From Actinomadura pelletieri DSM 43383 (GTDB lineage Bacteria > Actinomycetota > Actinomycetes > Streptosporangiales > Streptosporangiaceae): a DNA stretch of 64,000 bases. The DNA is taken from NCBI RefSeq assembly GCF_003634705.1, contig NZ_RBWU01000002.1, forward strand, positions 1,240,001 to 1,304,000. The letters run 5' to 3'. Positions 1 to 8,511 of this stretch are shown here, piece after piece (the stretch's first letter is position 1; each line of letters begins with the position of its first letter). The notes under the pieces are model-generated. The model searched no databases, was not told where the DNA came from, and worked only from the letters and a program-made list of their open reading frames with translations. The position numbers were made by a program, and so were the translations under genes.

Positions 1-1031
1 CCCTGGTGGTGCCGCGCCAGGGGCCCGCGGGACTCTTCGGGCCCTCCGCCGAGCTGTGCGCTCGGCTCGCCGAGGAGGAGATCAACGCCGAGGACGGCGT
101 GCACGGCCGCCGGCTGCGGCTCACCGTCGTCGACGGCGGCGCGCCGCCCGACCGGGTGGCCGACGAGGTCGGCGAGCTGGTCGTCTCCGGTGCCGTGCAG
201 GCGGTCACCGGCTGGCACGTCTCGACCGTCCGGCAGCGGATCGTCCCGCGGGTCGCGGGCCGTGTCCCGTACGTCTACACCGCGCTCTACGAGGGCGGCG
301 AACGCTCGCCGGGCGTCTTCCTCACCGGCGAGACGCCCGAGGGGCAGTTGCGTCCGGCGCTGGGCTGGCTGTCGTCGGAACTCGGCGTCCGGCGGTGGAC
401 GATCGTCGGCGACGACTATGTGTGGCCGCGCGACACCGCCCGTGCCGTCCGGTCCTATCTGGCCGAACTGGGCGCCGTCCTGTGCGACGAGATCTATGTC
501 CGGCTCGGGACGAAGGACTTCTCGGAGCCGCTGCGCCGGATCGACGCGAACGGCTGCGAGGCCGTTCTCATGCTCCTGGTCGGGGACGACGCCGTGGCCT
601 TCAACCGGGCGTTCGGGGCCTCGGGGCTGCCGCACCTGCGCTTCAGCCCGCTGATGGACGAGAACATGCTGCTCGCCTCGGGTGTGGAGGGCACCCGCGG
701 CCTGTTCTCCGCCGCGGGGTTCTTCGAGACGCTGCCGACCGGCGACGGCCTGGACTTCGGTGCCCGCTACCACCGGCGCTTCGGCCCGCAGGCGCCGCCG
801 CTCAACAGCATGGGGGAGTCCTGCTACGAGGGGGTGCGGCTGCTCGCCGAGCTGTTCCGCCGTAGCGGGGGCGAGCCGGACGTCCGCGCGATGACGGCCG
901 CATCGGAGGGGCTCGGCTACGACGGCCCGCGCGGCCCCGTCGAGGTCCGCGACCGGCATCTGCGGCAGAAGGTCTTCCTCGCCGCCGCCGACGGGCTGGA
1001 GTTCGACGTGTTGTACCAGCTCACCCCTTGA
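1..1031 (+). CDS. ABC transporter substrate-binding protein, 5' end missing
   Basis: Periplasmic-binding-protein-like fold (Peripla_BP_5/6, the UrtA/AmiC/FmdD amide and urea type), which would capture a small amide, urea or amino-acid ligand outside the membrane for an ABC importer. The frame is open back to the first base and begins with a strand resembling the usual GLVxPLSGPAGxFGP start of the mature protein. The signal peptide and true start therefore lie left of the window, and the GTG at 6 is internal. Features of the family that I can see are a first lobe with an EEEINAEDGV-like helix, the VTGWHVSTVRQ ligand-side segment and a GESCYEGVRLLAEL helix near the C-terminus. No transporter genes follow, so any permease and ATPase would be upstream. 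The family call is fairly sure; the ligand is unknown. Confidence 0.8.
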   Translation, partial: LVVPRQGPAGLFGPSAELCARLAEEEINAEDGVHGRRLRLTVVDGGAPPDRVADEVGELVVSGAVQAVTGWHVSTVRQRIVPRVAGRVPYVYTALYEGGERSPGVFLTGETPEGQLRPALGWLSSELGVRRWTIVGDDYVWPRDTARAVRSYLAELGAVLCDEIYVRLGTKDFSEPLRRIDANGCEAVLMLLVGDDAVAFNRAFGASGLPHLRFSPLMDENMLLASGVEGTRGLFSAAGFFETLPTGDGLDFGARYHRRFGPQAPPLNSMGESCYEGVRLLAELFRRSGGEPDVRAMTAASEGLGYDGPRGPVEVRDRHLRQKVFLAAADGLEFDVLYQLTP

Positions 1032-1079
1032 CCATTGATTCCAGAAGAAATATTTTCAGCGGGAACTTAAGGGGGGCTT

Positions 1080-2087
1080 ATGGCCACGACATTCGAACTG
1101 GGCGACTTCGTCCTGCAGGGCGGCGCGACCCTGCGCGGTGCGCAGCTCACCTACGAGACCTACGGTGAGCTGGCGGCCGACAAGAGCAACGCGATCGTCT
1201 ATCCCACCTGGTACTCGGGCCGCCACCAGGACAACGAGTGGCTCATCGGCGAGGGCATGGCGCTGGACCCGTCCCGGTACTTCATCATCGTGCCGAACAT
1301 GCTCGGCAACGGCCTGTCCAGCTCGCCCAGCAACACCCCGCCGCCCTACGACCGGGGTCGCTTCCCCAACGTCACCATGTACGACAACGTCGAGGCCCAG
1401 TACCGCCTCGTCACCGAACATTTCGGCATCGAACGACTGCCCCTCGTCCTCGGCTGGTCCATGGGCGCGGGCCAGACCTACCAGTGGGCCGTCAGCCACC
1501 CCGAGATGGTGGAGCGCATCGCCCCGTTCTGCGGATCGTCCCGATGCAGCTACCACAACAAGGTCTTCCTCGAGGGTGTGAAGGCCGCGCTCACCGCCGA
1601 CGACGCCTTCCAGAACGGCTGGTACACCAGCATGCCCACCAAGGGCCTCCGCGCCGCCGCCCGCGTCTACGCGGGCTGGGGATTCTCGCAGGCGTTCTAC
1701 TGGGACCGCCTCTACGAACGGCTCGGTTTCAGCTCCCTCGAAGACTTCCTCGTCGGCTTCTGGGAGGGCTTCTTCCTCGACGACCGTGACCCCAACAACC
1801 TGCTCACCATGCTGTGGACGTGGCAGAACGCCGACGTGGGCCGCACCCCGGGCTTCAACGGCGACACCAAGGCCGCGCTCGCGTCCATCAAGGCCCGCGC
1901 CATCGTCATGCCCGCCGAGAAGGACCTGTACTTCCCGCCCGAGGACGAGGCCTGGGCCGTCCAGCACATCCCCAACGCCGAACTCCGCGTCATCCCCGGC
2001 GTCTGGGGCCACTTCGCCGGCAACGGCATCAACGCCGAGGACACCACCTTCATCGACAACGCGCTGAAGGAACTCCTCGCGACCTGA
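1080..2087 (+). CDS. alpha/beta hydrolase of the homoserine O-acetyltransferase (MetX) superfamily
   Basis: A 335-aa cytosolic alpha/beta-fold enzyme. The nucleophile elbow GWSMGAG puts Ser127 as nucleophile, with Asp281 (PAEKDLYF) and His310 (GVWGHFAG) completing a triad in the usual order. The opening (LTYETYGEL, VYPTWYSG) resembles MetX-type proteins, in which a serine acyl-enzyme transfers acetyl or succinyl to homoserine, but many such paralogues are plain hydrolases. No methionine gene is nearby, so I do not assign metX. The start is supported by an AAGGGGGG ribosome site a few bases before ATG 1080. Transcription may stop at the hairpin at 2114-2139. Confidence 0.8.
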   Translation: MATTFELGDFVLQGGATLRGAQLTYETYGELAADKSNAIVYPTWYSGRHQDNEWLIGEGMALDPSRYFIIVPNMLGNGLSSSPSNTPPPYDRGRFPNVTMYDNVEAQYRLVTEHFGIERLPLVLGWSMGAGQTYQWAVSHPEMVERIAPFCGSSRCSYHNKVFLEGVKAALTADDAFQNGWYTSMPTKGLRAAARVYAGWGFSQAFYWDRLYERLGFSSLEDFLVGFWEGFFLDDRDPNNLLTMLWTWQNADVGRTPGFNGDTKAALASIKARAIVMPAEKDLYFPPEDEAWAVQHIPNAELRVIPGVWGHFAGNGINAEDTTFIDNALKELLAT

Positions 2088-2113
2088 CCCCGACGGGCTT
2101 CGGCCACGTCCGT

Positions 2114-2139
2114 GTTGCGGCCTCCGCGCTGGCCGCAAC
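2114..2139 (+). terminator. 9-bp stem hairpin after the MetX-like gene
   Basis: GTTGCGGCC and GGCCGCAAC form a perfect 9-bp stem around an 8-nt loop, 27 nt after the stop at 2087. There is no U tract, as is common for actinobacterial terminators. It lies before the promoter region of the cyclophilin gene. Confidence 0.5.
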
Positions 2140-2221
2140 CGGACGCCGATCTCGTGGTCACAAGGCTTCGTCGGATTTTGCCACTACTCCGGTTGCGAGT
2201 TGATCACTACGGTGGGGCGGC

Positions 2222-2890
2222 ATGAGACCGCGCTGGACCGTCACCGCCCTCGCCGTCGTTCTCGCCGCCGCGCTCGTTCCCGCGGGGACGGCTCAGGCGG
2301 CGCCCTCCGGTGGCGGGCACAAGGCCCGGTGCGAGTTCAGGCCGACGCCGAAGAAACCGCCCGCGAAGACGGTGCGGCTGCCCCGGCCGACGGCGCCCGC
2401 CCGTGGTGACGTGGACGTCGTGATCGCCACCAACTTCGGTGACGTCGTCATCGAGATGGACCGGCGGAACGCCCCGTGCGCCGTGCACAACTTCGAGAGC
2501 CTGTCCCGGCAGCGGTTCTACGACCGCACCCGGTGCTGGCGGCTGACGAACTCGCCTCGACTCGGCGTCCTGCAGTGCGGTGACATCTTCGCCGCGGAGG
2601 AGGGCGGCCCCGGCTACGAGTTCGACGACGAGCTCACCGGCAAGGAGACCTACCCGCGCGGGACGGTCGCCATGGGCAACTGGGGCCCGGACACCAACGG
2701 AAGCCAGTTCTTCCTCGTCCACTCCCGGGCCGACATCCCGCCCGCCTACACGGTCCTCGGCAAGGTCACCCGGGGCCTCTCCGTCCTCGACCGGATCGTG
2801 AAGGGCGGGATCACCCCCGGCCCGAACGGGCCCAACGACGGTGAGCCCACCAAGCCGGTCAAGATCCACCGCGTCCTCGTCCACGGCTGA
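2222..2890 (+). CDS. secreted cyclophilin-type peptidyl-prolyl cis-trans isomerase
   Basis: A 222-aa protein. Residues 1-27 form a signal peptide (Arg-containing start, Ala/Val-rich core, AQA-A cleavage region). Residues 60-220 form a cyclophilin domain: NFGDVVIEMD, NFESLSRQRFYD, the GPDTNGSQFFLV core with the conserved NGSQFF, and the FGKV-like VLGKVTRGLSVLD end. The family catalyses cis-trans isomerisation of prolyl bonds, here probably as an exported folding helper. The usual FH pair in the N-terminal half is replaced (RCWRLTNS), so the active site may be atypical. A short Pro/Lys-rich linker (residues 40-58) joins the signal peptide to the domain. GGTGGGGC lies just before the ATG. Confidence 0.85.
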   Translation: MRPRWTVTALAVVLAAALVPAGTAQAAPSGGGHKARCEFRPTPKKPPAKTVRLPRPTAPARGDVDVVIATNFGDVVIEMDRRNAPCAVHNFESLSRQRFYDRTRCWRLTNSPRLGVLQCGDIFAAEEGGPGYEFDDELTGKETYPRGTVAMGNWGPDTNGSQFFLVHSRADIPPAYTVLGKVTRGLSVLDRIVKGGITPGPNGPNDGEPTKPVKIHRVLVHG

Positions 2891-2896
2891 CCTGCG

Positions 2897-3285
2897 AAAT
2901 CAGTAGCGGTCACCGGACACGTGGTCGGCGAGGGGGCCAGCGCCTCCAGGTTCGCGGCGGTCAGGCGCAGGTCGGCGGCGGCGTGGTTCTCCTTCAGCCG
3001 GGTCAGGTGCCGGGTGCCGGGGATCGGCACGATGTCCTCGCCGAGGGAGAGCACCCGGGCCGGCGCCACCTGGGCGGGGGTCGCGTTCCGGTGCCGCGCC
3101 ACGTCGGCGATGGCGGCGACGATCCCTTGGTTCCGGACGATCGAAGCCTCTTGGGAACGGAAATTTCCGGCGGCGCGGATCTGGTCGGGGCGGCCGTTCG
3201 GCGTGGTCTGCCCGTTCCGCGTCACCAGCCCGTATTCACCTTCTTGTCGAGCTGGAGCGCCGACACCTCCGACCACACCGAACAC
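2897..3285 (-). pseudogene. aldo/keto reductase remnant
   Basis: A minus-strand reading frame here matches only the last third of an NADP aldo/keto reductase. ATPAQVAPARVL, DIVPIPGTRHLTRLKENHAA and ADLRLTAANLEAL correspond to the conserved cofactor-binding C-terminal part of the family. Upstream there are only scraps (EYGLVTRN) and then no recognisable sequence. The catalytic Asp-Tyr-Lys-His part and the N-terminal barrel are absent. The frame also runs past the expected end into the antisense of the cyclophilin gene. I read it as a decayed gene, not a functional one. Confidence 0.65.
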
Positions 3286-3320
3286 GCGTCTGGGTGCTGA
3301 GGATCGGACCTGACCCGGGT

Positions 3321-3345
3321 GGGCGTGGCCGGAGTGGCCACGCCC
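3321..3345 (-). terminator. 10-bp stem hairpin downstream of the benzaldehyde-dehydrogenase-like gene
   Basis: GGGCGTGGCC and GGCCACGCCC make a perfect 10-bp stem around a 5-nt loop, 19 nt past the stop of the minus-strand gene ending at 3365. It is a likely terminator of the catabolic operon that runs leftward. Confidence 0.55.
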
Positions 3346-3364
3346 GTGGGCTCGGCGTGGTGGG

Positions 3365-4828
3365 TCAGAGCGGGTAGTGGGCGGGTTCGCCTCGCATGGT
3401 GATCCAGCGGGTTTCGGTGAAGGCCTCGATGTTCGCGGCGGCGCCGCCGAAGCGGGAACCGGTGCCGGAGGCGCGGACGCCGCCGAAGGGCACGTTGGCC
3501 TCGTCGTTGATCGTCTGGTCGTTGATGTGGACGATGCCCGTCGGGATCTGCTCGGCGACGGCCAGCCCGCGCATCGCGTCCCGGGTCACGATGCCGAGTG
3601 ACAGACCGTACTCGCTCGCGGCGGCGAGTTCCACCGCCTGCTCGACCGACGACACGCGGGTGACCGGGGCGACCGGGCCGAAGACCTCCTCGGCGAACGC
3701 GGGTGCGGTCAACGGGATGTCGGCCAGCACGGTCGGCCGGTAGAAGAGTTGCTCGTAGGTTCCGCCGGAGGCCAGCTTGGCGCCCTGGTCGACGCTGGTG
3801 GAGACCAGGCCGTGGATCTTGTCGCGCTGGCTGGCGTCGATGACGGGGCCGAGCGCGACCTCGCCCGCGGCGGGGTCGCCGACCACGAGCCCGCCCGCCT
3901 TGGTGGCGAGGCGTTCGACGAAGTCGTCGTAGAGACGGTCGGCGACGAGGTGGCGGCCGGTGGTCATGCAGATCTGGCCCTGGTGGAAGAACGAACCCCA
4001 GGTGGCCAGGTTCACCGCCGCGTCCACGTCGGCGTCGTCCAGCACCAGCAGTGCGGAGTTGCCGCCGAGTTCGAGGTGGGCGCGCTTGAGGTGTTTGCCC
4101 GCCAGTTCACCGATGCGGCGGCCGACCGGGGTGGAGCCGGTGAAGGAGATGACCCGCACGTTCGGGTCGGTGATGAGCGCCTCGCCGACGTCCGCGCCGC
4201 CGGGCAGCAGCTGCAGGAGGCCCGGTGGCAGCCCCGCCTCCTCGAACAGCTGGGCCATCAGGGCGCCGCCGGTGACCGCGGTGCGCGGGTCGGGCTTGAG
4301 GAGGACGGCGTTGCCGAGCGCGAGCGCCGGGGCCACCGAGCGGATGCCGAGGATGATGGGCATGTTGAACGGTGAGATCACCGCAACGACGCCGGCGGGC
4401 ATCCGGCGCGCCATCGACAGCCGCGGCTCCTCCGAGGGGAGGACCTCGCCGATCGCGCGGGCGGGCAGGCCCGCCGCCTCGTAACACTCCTCGGCCGCCA
4501 CGTGCAGGCCGAACCCGGCCACCGGCGGGACGGCTCCGACCTCGCGGATGTTCCAGCCGCTGATCTCCTCGGCGTGCTTCTGCCAGAGGTCACCGGCCCG
4601 CCGGAGAACCGCGGCGCGGGCGGTGTGCGGCAGGGCGGCCCACTCCCGCTGGGCCCGTGCGGCGCTCGCGGCGGCCTCGGCGACGTCCTCGGGCGTCGCC
4701 TGCCCCATCCGGCCGAGTTCGGCGCCGGTGGCGGGCTCGACCACGGCGTAGTCGCCGCCGCGTCCGGCCGTCCACGCACCGTCCTTGAAGATCTTTCCTT
4801 GCCAGTCGACGCTGTCGAGCAGTCCCAC
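3365..4828 (-). CDS. aldehyde dehydrogenase, benzaldehyde dehydrogenase type
   Basis: A 487-aa NAD(P)-dependent aldehyde dehydrogenase that oxidises an aldehyde to its acid. The general base is Glu253 in HLELGGNS, the nucleophile Cys287 in HQGQICMTT, and the Rossmann entry is SFTGSTPVGRR. The PFNMPIILGIRS segment and overall length fit the aromatic (benzaldehyde/XylC-like) group. It is the last gene of a leftward cluster after an amidase and a Zn alcohol dehydrogenase, with about 40 nt between it and the alcohol dehydrogenase. An alcohol dehydrogenase next to an aryl-aldehyde dehydrogenase suggests the step alcohol to aldehyde to acid. The substrate is inferred, not shown. Confidence 0.85.
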   Translation of the reverse strand: MGLLDSVDWQGKIFKDGAWTAGRGGDYAVVEPATGAELGRMGQATPEDVAEAAASAARAQREWAALPHTARAAVLRRAGDLWQKHAEEISGWNIREVGAVPPVAGFGLHVAAEECYEAAGLPARAIGEVLPSEEPRLSMARRMPAGVVAVISPFNMPIILGIRSVAPALALGNAVLLKPDPRTAVTGGALMAQLFEEAGLPPGLLQLLPGGADVGEALITDPNVRVISFTGSTPVGRRIGELAGKHLKRAHLELGGNSALLVLDDADVDAAVNLATWGSFFHQGQICMTTGRHLVADRLYDDFVERLATKAGGLVVGDPAAGEVALGPVIDASQRDKIHGLVSTSVDQGAKLASGGTYEQLFYRPTVLADIPLTAPAFAEEVFGPVAPVTRVSSVEQAVELAAASEYGLSLGIVTRDAMRGLAVAEQIPTGIVHINDQTINDEANVPFGGVRASGTGSRFGGAAANIEAFTETRWITMRGEPAHYPL

Positions 4829-4867
4829 GGGTCGGTCCTCCTTCTCTCTGTCGTGTCTAAGGGTCTT

Positions 4868-5983
4868 TCAGTGCTTCATGCGCAGGACCGGTTTGAGCAC
4901 CTCGCCGCGGCGGCTGTCGTCCAGCGCCCGTTCGATGTCGTCCAGCTCGTAGAAGCGCACCAGCCGGTCGAACGGGAACCGGCCCTGGCGGTTCAGTTCG
5001 ACCAGGGTGCCGATGAGGACCTGGCTGCGTCCGCCGCCGCCGAGCGTGCCGACGATCCGTTTGCCCCACAGCGTGTCCAGATGGTCGAGGGCGAACTCCG
5101 CCCCGGCGGGCGCGCCGCCGATGAGCACGCAGGTGCCGAGCATGCCGACGCTGTCGGCGGCCTGCCGCACCACGTCGATCACGCCGGTGCACTCCAGCGC
5201 GTGGTCGGCGGGGCCGCCGCAGATACGGCGCACCTCCGCCACCGGGTCGGTCTCGCCGGCCTGGACGGTGTGCGTGGCGCCGAACTCGGCGGCCAGCGCG
5301 AGCCGGGAGGGGTGCCGGTCCACGGCGATGATCGTCGTGGCGGGCGACAGCCGGGCGGCCATGACGGCGGCCAGCCCGACCGCGCCGACGCCGTACACGA
5401 CGAGGCTCGCTCCGGGACGCGGCCGGAGGGTGTGGAACACCGCGCCGGCGCCGGTGGAGATCCCGCAGGCCAGCGGGCCGAGCATCTCCAGCGGGGCCGT
5501 GCCGGGCACCACGACCAGGGCCTCCGCCCAGGTCAGCGCGTACGTGGAGAACGACGACTGGCCGAAGAAGTGGCTGTGCACGGAGGAGCCGTCGCCGCGC
5601 CGAAGCGCGCTCTGCCCGGCGTGCGGACCGAGCAGCCGCCCGCCTCCGCACAGGGCCTCGCCGAGCCGGGCGCAGTAGCGGGGCTCGCCGTCGCGGCAGT
5701 TGCGGCACGACCCGCAGGACGGCCAGCCGATGACGACGTGGTCGCCCGGCCGCACGGCGGTCACCCCGTCGCCGACGGCCTCGACGACGCCCGCGCCCTC
5801 GTGGCCGAGCACACCGGGGAACGGCATCGGCAGATCGCCGTGCCGGGTGATCTCGTCGGTGTGGCAGATCCCCGAGGCGACCACCCGCACCAGGGCCTCA
5901 CCCGGGCCGGGCTCGTCGAGTTCGAGCTCCTCCACGCGGAACGGACCGCCCAGCTCGTCGACGACGGCGGCGCTCACTCTCAT
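4868..5983 (-). CDS. zinc-dependent alcohol dehydrogenase, aryl-alcohol type
   Basis: A 371-aa medium-chain dehydrogenase. Catalytic zinc ligands are the Cys in SGICHTDE and the His in GVLGHEGAG; structural zinc ligands are the cysteines of the SCGSCRNCRDGEPRYC loop; the NAD site is VYGVGAVGLAAV. The family interconverts primary alcohols and aldehydes. Similarity to benzyl-alcohol dehydrogenases (XylB-like) is my reading of the CHTDE and GEPRYC regions. The start ATG at 5983 overlaps the TGA of the upstream amidase (ATGA), which fixes this start against a much longer open frame and implies translational coupling. The downstream neighbour is the benzaldehyde-dehydrogenase-like gene. Confidence 0.88.
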   Translation of the reverse strand: MRVSAAVVDELGGPFRVEELELDEPGPGEALVRVVASGICHTDEITRHGDLPMPFPGVLGHEGAGVVEAVGDGVTAVRPGDHVVIGWPSCGSCRNCRDGEPRYCARLGEALCGGGRLLGPHAGQSALRRGDGSSVHSHFFGQSSFSTYALTWAEALVVVPGTAPLEMLGPLACGISTGAGAVFHTLRPRPGASLVVYGVGAVGLAAVMAARLSPATTIIAVDRHPSRLALAAEFGATHTVQAGETDPVAEVRRICGGPADHALECTGVIDVVRQAADSVGMLGTCVLIGGAPAGAEFALDHLDTLWGKRIVGTLGGGGRSQVLIGTLVELNRQGRFPFDRLVRFYELDDIERALDDSRRGEVLKPVLRMKH

Positions 5984-7317
5984 GACGGGTTCCTCCCCTG
6001 GACGAGGTCCGGACGGCGCGGCCGCGGGACCAGGCGTTCGACGAGCCGGGCCGCGTCGAGGACGGCGTCGTCGCGTCCCGCGGCCCCGGCGAGCTGGAGC
6101 CCGACGGGCAGACCGTCGGCGAGCGCCACCGGCACCGAGACCGCGGGCAGTCCGGCGGCGTTGAACAGCGAGGTGAGCCGGGTCAGCACCAGCTCGACGG
6201 GCCACTCCCGGCCCGCGACGTCGACGGTCATCGCGCCGATCGGCGGCGCCGTGATCGGGACCGTGGCGCCGACGAGCACGTCGTGGGCGCCGAGCGCCTC
6301 GGTCAGGAAGGCCGTTGTCCGGGCGATGGCCGCCTCGTCCTGCGCGGCGTCTTCGGCGGTGCGCGCTGGTAGGCGCATCAGTTCGGCGATGTCGGGGCCG
6401 AACAGGGCGGGGTTCTGTTCGAACGCGTTTCGGTGGTAGGCGCCGGCCTCGGCGAGGATCCTGTTCAGGACCGCCTCCGGCATGCGCGGTTCGTCGGGGA
6501 CGGCGACGTCCTCGACCCGGACGCCGTGCCCCTCCAGCCGGGCGCGGACGTCGGCGAGGGCAGCGCGAACCTCGGGTGCCAGGACCGCGTCGAACCAGCC
6601 GCCGAGCCAGCCGACCCGTGGCGCCGGAGAGCCGTCCGGGGCCGCCCCAGCGAGCGGCGTCGCGGTGAGCGCGGACGCCAGGAGCGCGGCGTCGTGCACC
6701 GTGCCCGCGAGGACGCCGAGGTGGTCCAGGGACGGCGCGAGCGGCAGCACCCCGTCGAGCGGGATCAGGCCGCGGGTCGGTTTGAACCCGACGCACCCGC
6801 TCAGCGCGGCGGGAATGCGCACGCTGCCGGCCGTGTCGGAGCCGACCGCCCCCTGGGAACTGCCCACGACGACGGACGCCGCCGACCCGCCGGACGAGCC
6901 GCCGGGAATGTGCCCCCGCCGGTACGGATTGTGGGTGGGCCCGAAGAACGGGCTGTCGGTGCGCCCGCCCCAGGCCAGCTCGTGGGTGGTGTGCTTGCCG
7001 AGGATCACGGCGCCCGCGTCCCGCAGGCGCCGTACGGCCTCCGCGTCCCGCGCCGGGACGTGCCCGGTGAAGCGGGGCGACCCGTAGGCGGTGGGGACAC
7101 CGGCCGTGTCGATCAAATCCTTGATGCCGACGGGAAAGCCGTGCAGGGGGCCGCGCCGGGTACCGCTCTCCAGTTCGGCGGCGAGTTCCGCGGCGCGGGC
7201 GCGGGCGGCCTCGGCCGTGACGGTGGCGTAAGCGTGCAGAAGCGGCTCGGTCGCCTCGATCGCGGCGAGCATCCGCTCGGTCAGGTCGACCGGCGATTCG
7301 GGCTCAGCCGAGGACAT
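5980..7317 (-). CDS. amidase signature family hydrolase
   Basis: A 445-aa enzyme with a complete amidase-signature Ser-cisSer-Lys triad: Lys66 in GIKDLID, cis-Ser141 in GGSSGGSAA, and Ser165 in DTAGSVR. It hydrolyses C-N amide bonds. It is not GatA: no gatB or gatC is nearby and it is clustered with alcohol and aldehyde dehydrogenases. It is the first gene of the leftward cluster and overlaps the next start by 4 nt. The promoter region (7318-7570) holds a candidate IclR box. An aromatic amide would fit the neighbours (mandelamide hydrolase is one precedent), but the substrate cannot be read from sequence. Confidence 0.85.
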   Translation of the reverse strand: MSSAEPESPVDLTERMLAAIEATEPLLHAYATVTAEAARARAAELAAELESGTRRGPLHGFPVGIKDLIDTAGVPTAYGSPRFTGHVPARDAEAVRRLRDAGAVILGKHTTHELAWGGRTDSPFFGPTHNPYRRGHIPGGSSGGSAASVVVGSSQGAVGSDTAGSVRIPAALSGCVGFKPTRGLIPLDGVLPLAPSLDHLGVLAGTVHDAALLASALTATPLAGAAPDGSPAPRVGWLGGWFDAVLAPEVRAALADVRARLEGHGVRVEDVAVPDEPRMPEAVLNRILAEAGAYHRNAFEQNPALFGPDIAELMRLPARTAEDAAQDEAAIARTTAFLTEALGAHDVLVGATVPITAPPIGAMTVDVAGREWPVELVLTRLTSLFNAAGLPAVSVPVALADGLPVGLQLAGAAGRDDAVLDAARLVERLVPRPRRPDLVQGRNPS

Positions 7318-7529
7318 CGGGCCTCCGCACGTGGTCGCCGACGGGGTACAGGCTCATATCGGTCCTTCCCCGTACCATGCCCCACAGGCCGCCCGGCAGC
7401 CACGATGCCACCACGAGACCGACGGCGCCCAGGAGTACGAGACACCAGGAACGCGAGGGTCTCGACGGTCCGCGCCCGCCGATCACCCTGCCGAAGACCG
7501 TAGTCGGGAGGAATTCGGTGGAGCAAGCA

Positions 7530-7572
7530 GATGTTCCGATGGCTGAAACGCGATTTTGTCATCTGGAACATC
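7530..7572. promoter_or_regulatory. candidate IclR operator upstream of the amidase operon
   Basis: TGTTCC-N7-GAAACG at 7532-7550 has the same layout as the perfect box beside the IclR gene start (CGTTCC-N7-GGAACG at 8427-8445). A second GGAAC half-site at 7565-7569 makes a longer inverted repeat with it: GATGTTCC at 7530-7537 and GGAACATC at 7565-7572. The latter runs into the IclR stop codon. Confidence 0.5.
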
Positions 7573-8404
7573 ATTTGGCGGTGGGTCGGTGACCCAGGCG
7601 CTTGGAGATCTCGGCGGCGGCGTGCCGTAGGGGCGGTTCGACGCGTCCGGCCAGCGCCTCGACGGTGGTGGGCGCTACGGTCAGGTGGACGGCCACGTTG
7701 ACCGCCGCGACGACCGTCCCGGACCGGTCGCGCACCGGCGCCGCGAACGACCGCAGGCCCGGCGCGAGTTCCTCGTCGTTGACCGCGACGCCGGACTCGC
7801 GGATCCGGGCCAGCGCCGCCGTGAGCTGCTCGCGGTTCGTGATCGTCTTCGGCCCCCGGCGGGCCATGTCCGTGCGGTCGAGGATCTGCCGCAGCTCCGC
7901 CGCGTCCTTGTGGGCCAGCAGCACCTTCCCCATCGACGTGCAGTACGCCGGCAGCCGCGACCCCACGTGCAGGTTGAGGTCGACGGCCAGCGCGCTGCGC
8001 CGTCCGCTGCGCCTGCGGTCCACGTAGACGACGTCCGGACCGTCGCTCAACCCCATGCTGGCCGTGTAGCCGGTCTCGTCGGCGAGCGCCTGGAGCGGGG
8101 GACCGGCGAGCCTCGTCAGCTCCATCGAGTCGATCGCCGCGAACCCGAGACTCACCGCGCGCGGGCCGAGGAGGTACTTCCTCGTCTCCGGGTCCTGCTG
8201 GAGGTACTCCAGCTTGGTCAGCGTCGCGACGTAGCGGTGCGTCGTGCTCTTGTTGAGGCCCACCGCCCGGGCGAGGTCGGCGATCCCCAGCACCGACCGC
8301 TCGCCGGTGAAGGCGGACAGGACGCGCAGCCCGCGCTCCAGCGAGGCGGAGAAGGACGGATCGGCCGCCGCGCGGGCACGGCGCTGGACGGGATTCTCGC
8401 TCAC
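7571..8404 (-). CDS. IclR-family transcriptional regulator
   Basis: A 277-aa regulator. The winged HTH is at about residues 22-80 (LERGLRVLSAF, LGIADLARAVGLNKSTTHRYVATL), followed by the IclR effector-binding domain (LADETGYTASMGLSDG, LPAYCTSMGKVLLAH, GVAVNDEELAPGLRSFAAPV). These regulators bind small aromatic or organic acids and control adjacent catabolic genes. It sits between the leftward amidase/dehydrogenase operon and a divergent aldehyde dehydrogenase, and candidate operators lie on both sides. Start is the GTG at 8404; the ribosome site is weak, so translation may be low. Confidence 0.88.
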   Translation of the reverse strand: MSENPVQRRARAAADPSFSASLERGLRVLSAFTGERSVLGIADLARAVGLNKSTTHRYVATLTKLEYLQQDPETRKYLLGPRAVSLGFAAIDSMELTRLAGPPLQALADETGYTASMGLSDGPDVVYVDRRRSGRRSALAVDLNLHVGSRLPAYCTSMGKVLLAHKDAAELRQILDRTDMARRGPKTITNREQLTAALARIRESGVAVNDEELAPGLRSFAAPVRDRSGTVVAAVNVAVHLTVAPTTVEALAGRVEPPLRHAAAEISKRLGHRPTAK

Positions 8405-8426
8405 AATGCTCAGAATACGTCGTCAT

Positions 8427-8445
8427 CGTTCCAACAATCGGAACG
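8427..8445. promoter_or_regulatory. perfect inverted repeat in the IclR/ALDH divergent promoter
   Basis: CGTTCC, a 7-nt spacer and GGAACG form a perfect 6-bp inverted repeat, 23 nt before the IclR start and 67 nt before the divergent aldehyde dehydrogenase start. The position suits one regulator controlling both directions, including its own gene. Confidence 0.6.
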
Positions 8446-8511
8446 CTCGTTCGTCGAACGGGCCCGTGATGGCAGTCTTTCAAGGTCGACGCCGGCGAAA
8501 GCGAGAGCCTC

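Noticed and set aside
1080..2087. Calling the alpha/beta hydrolase metX
   Set aside because: Only superfamily features are visible; no methionine gene is nearby and the family has many non-MetX members.
5984..6796. Long N-terminal extension of the alcohol dehydrogenase frame
   Set aside because: It is antisense-like Arg-rich sequence opposite no gene but inside the amidase in another frame; the ATGA start at 5983 is far better.
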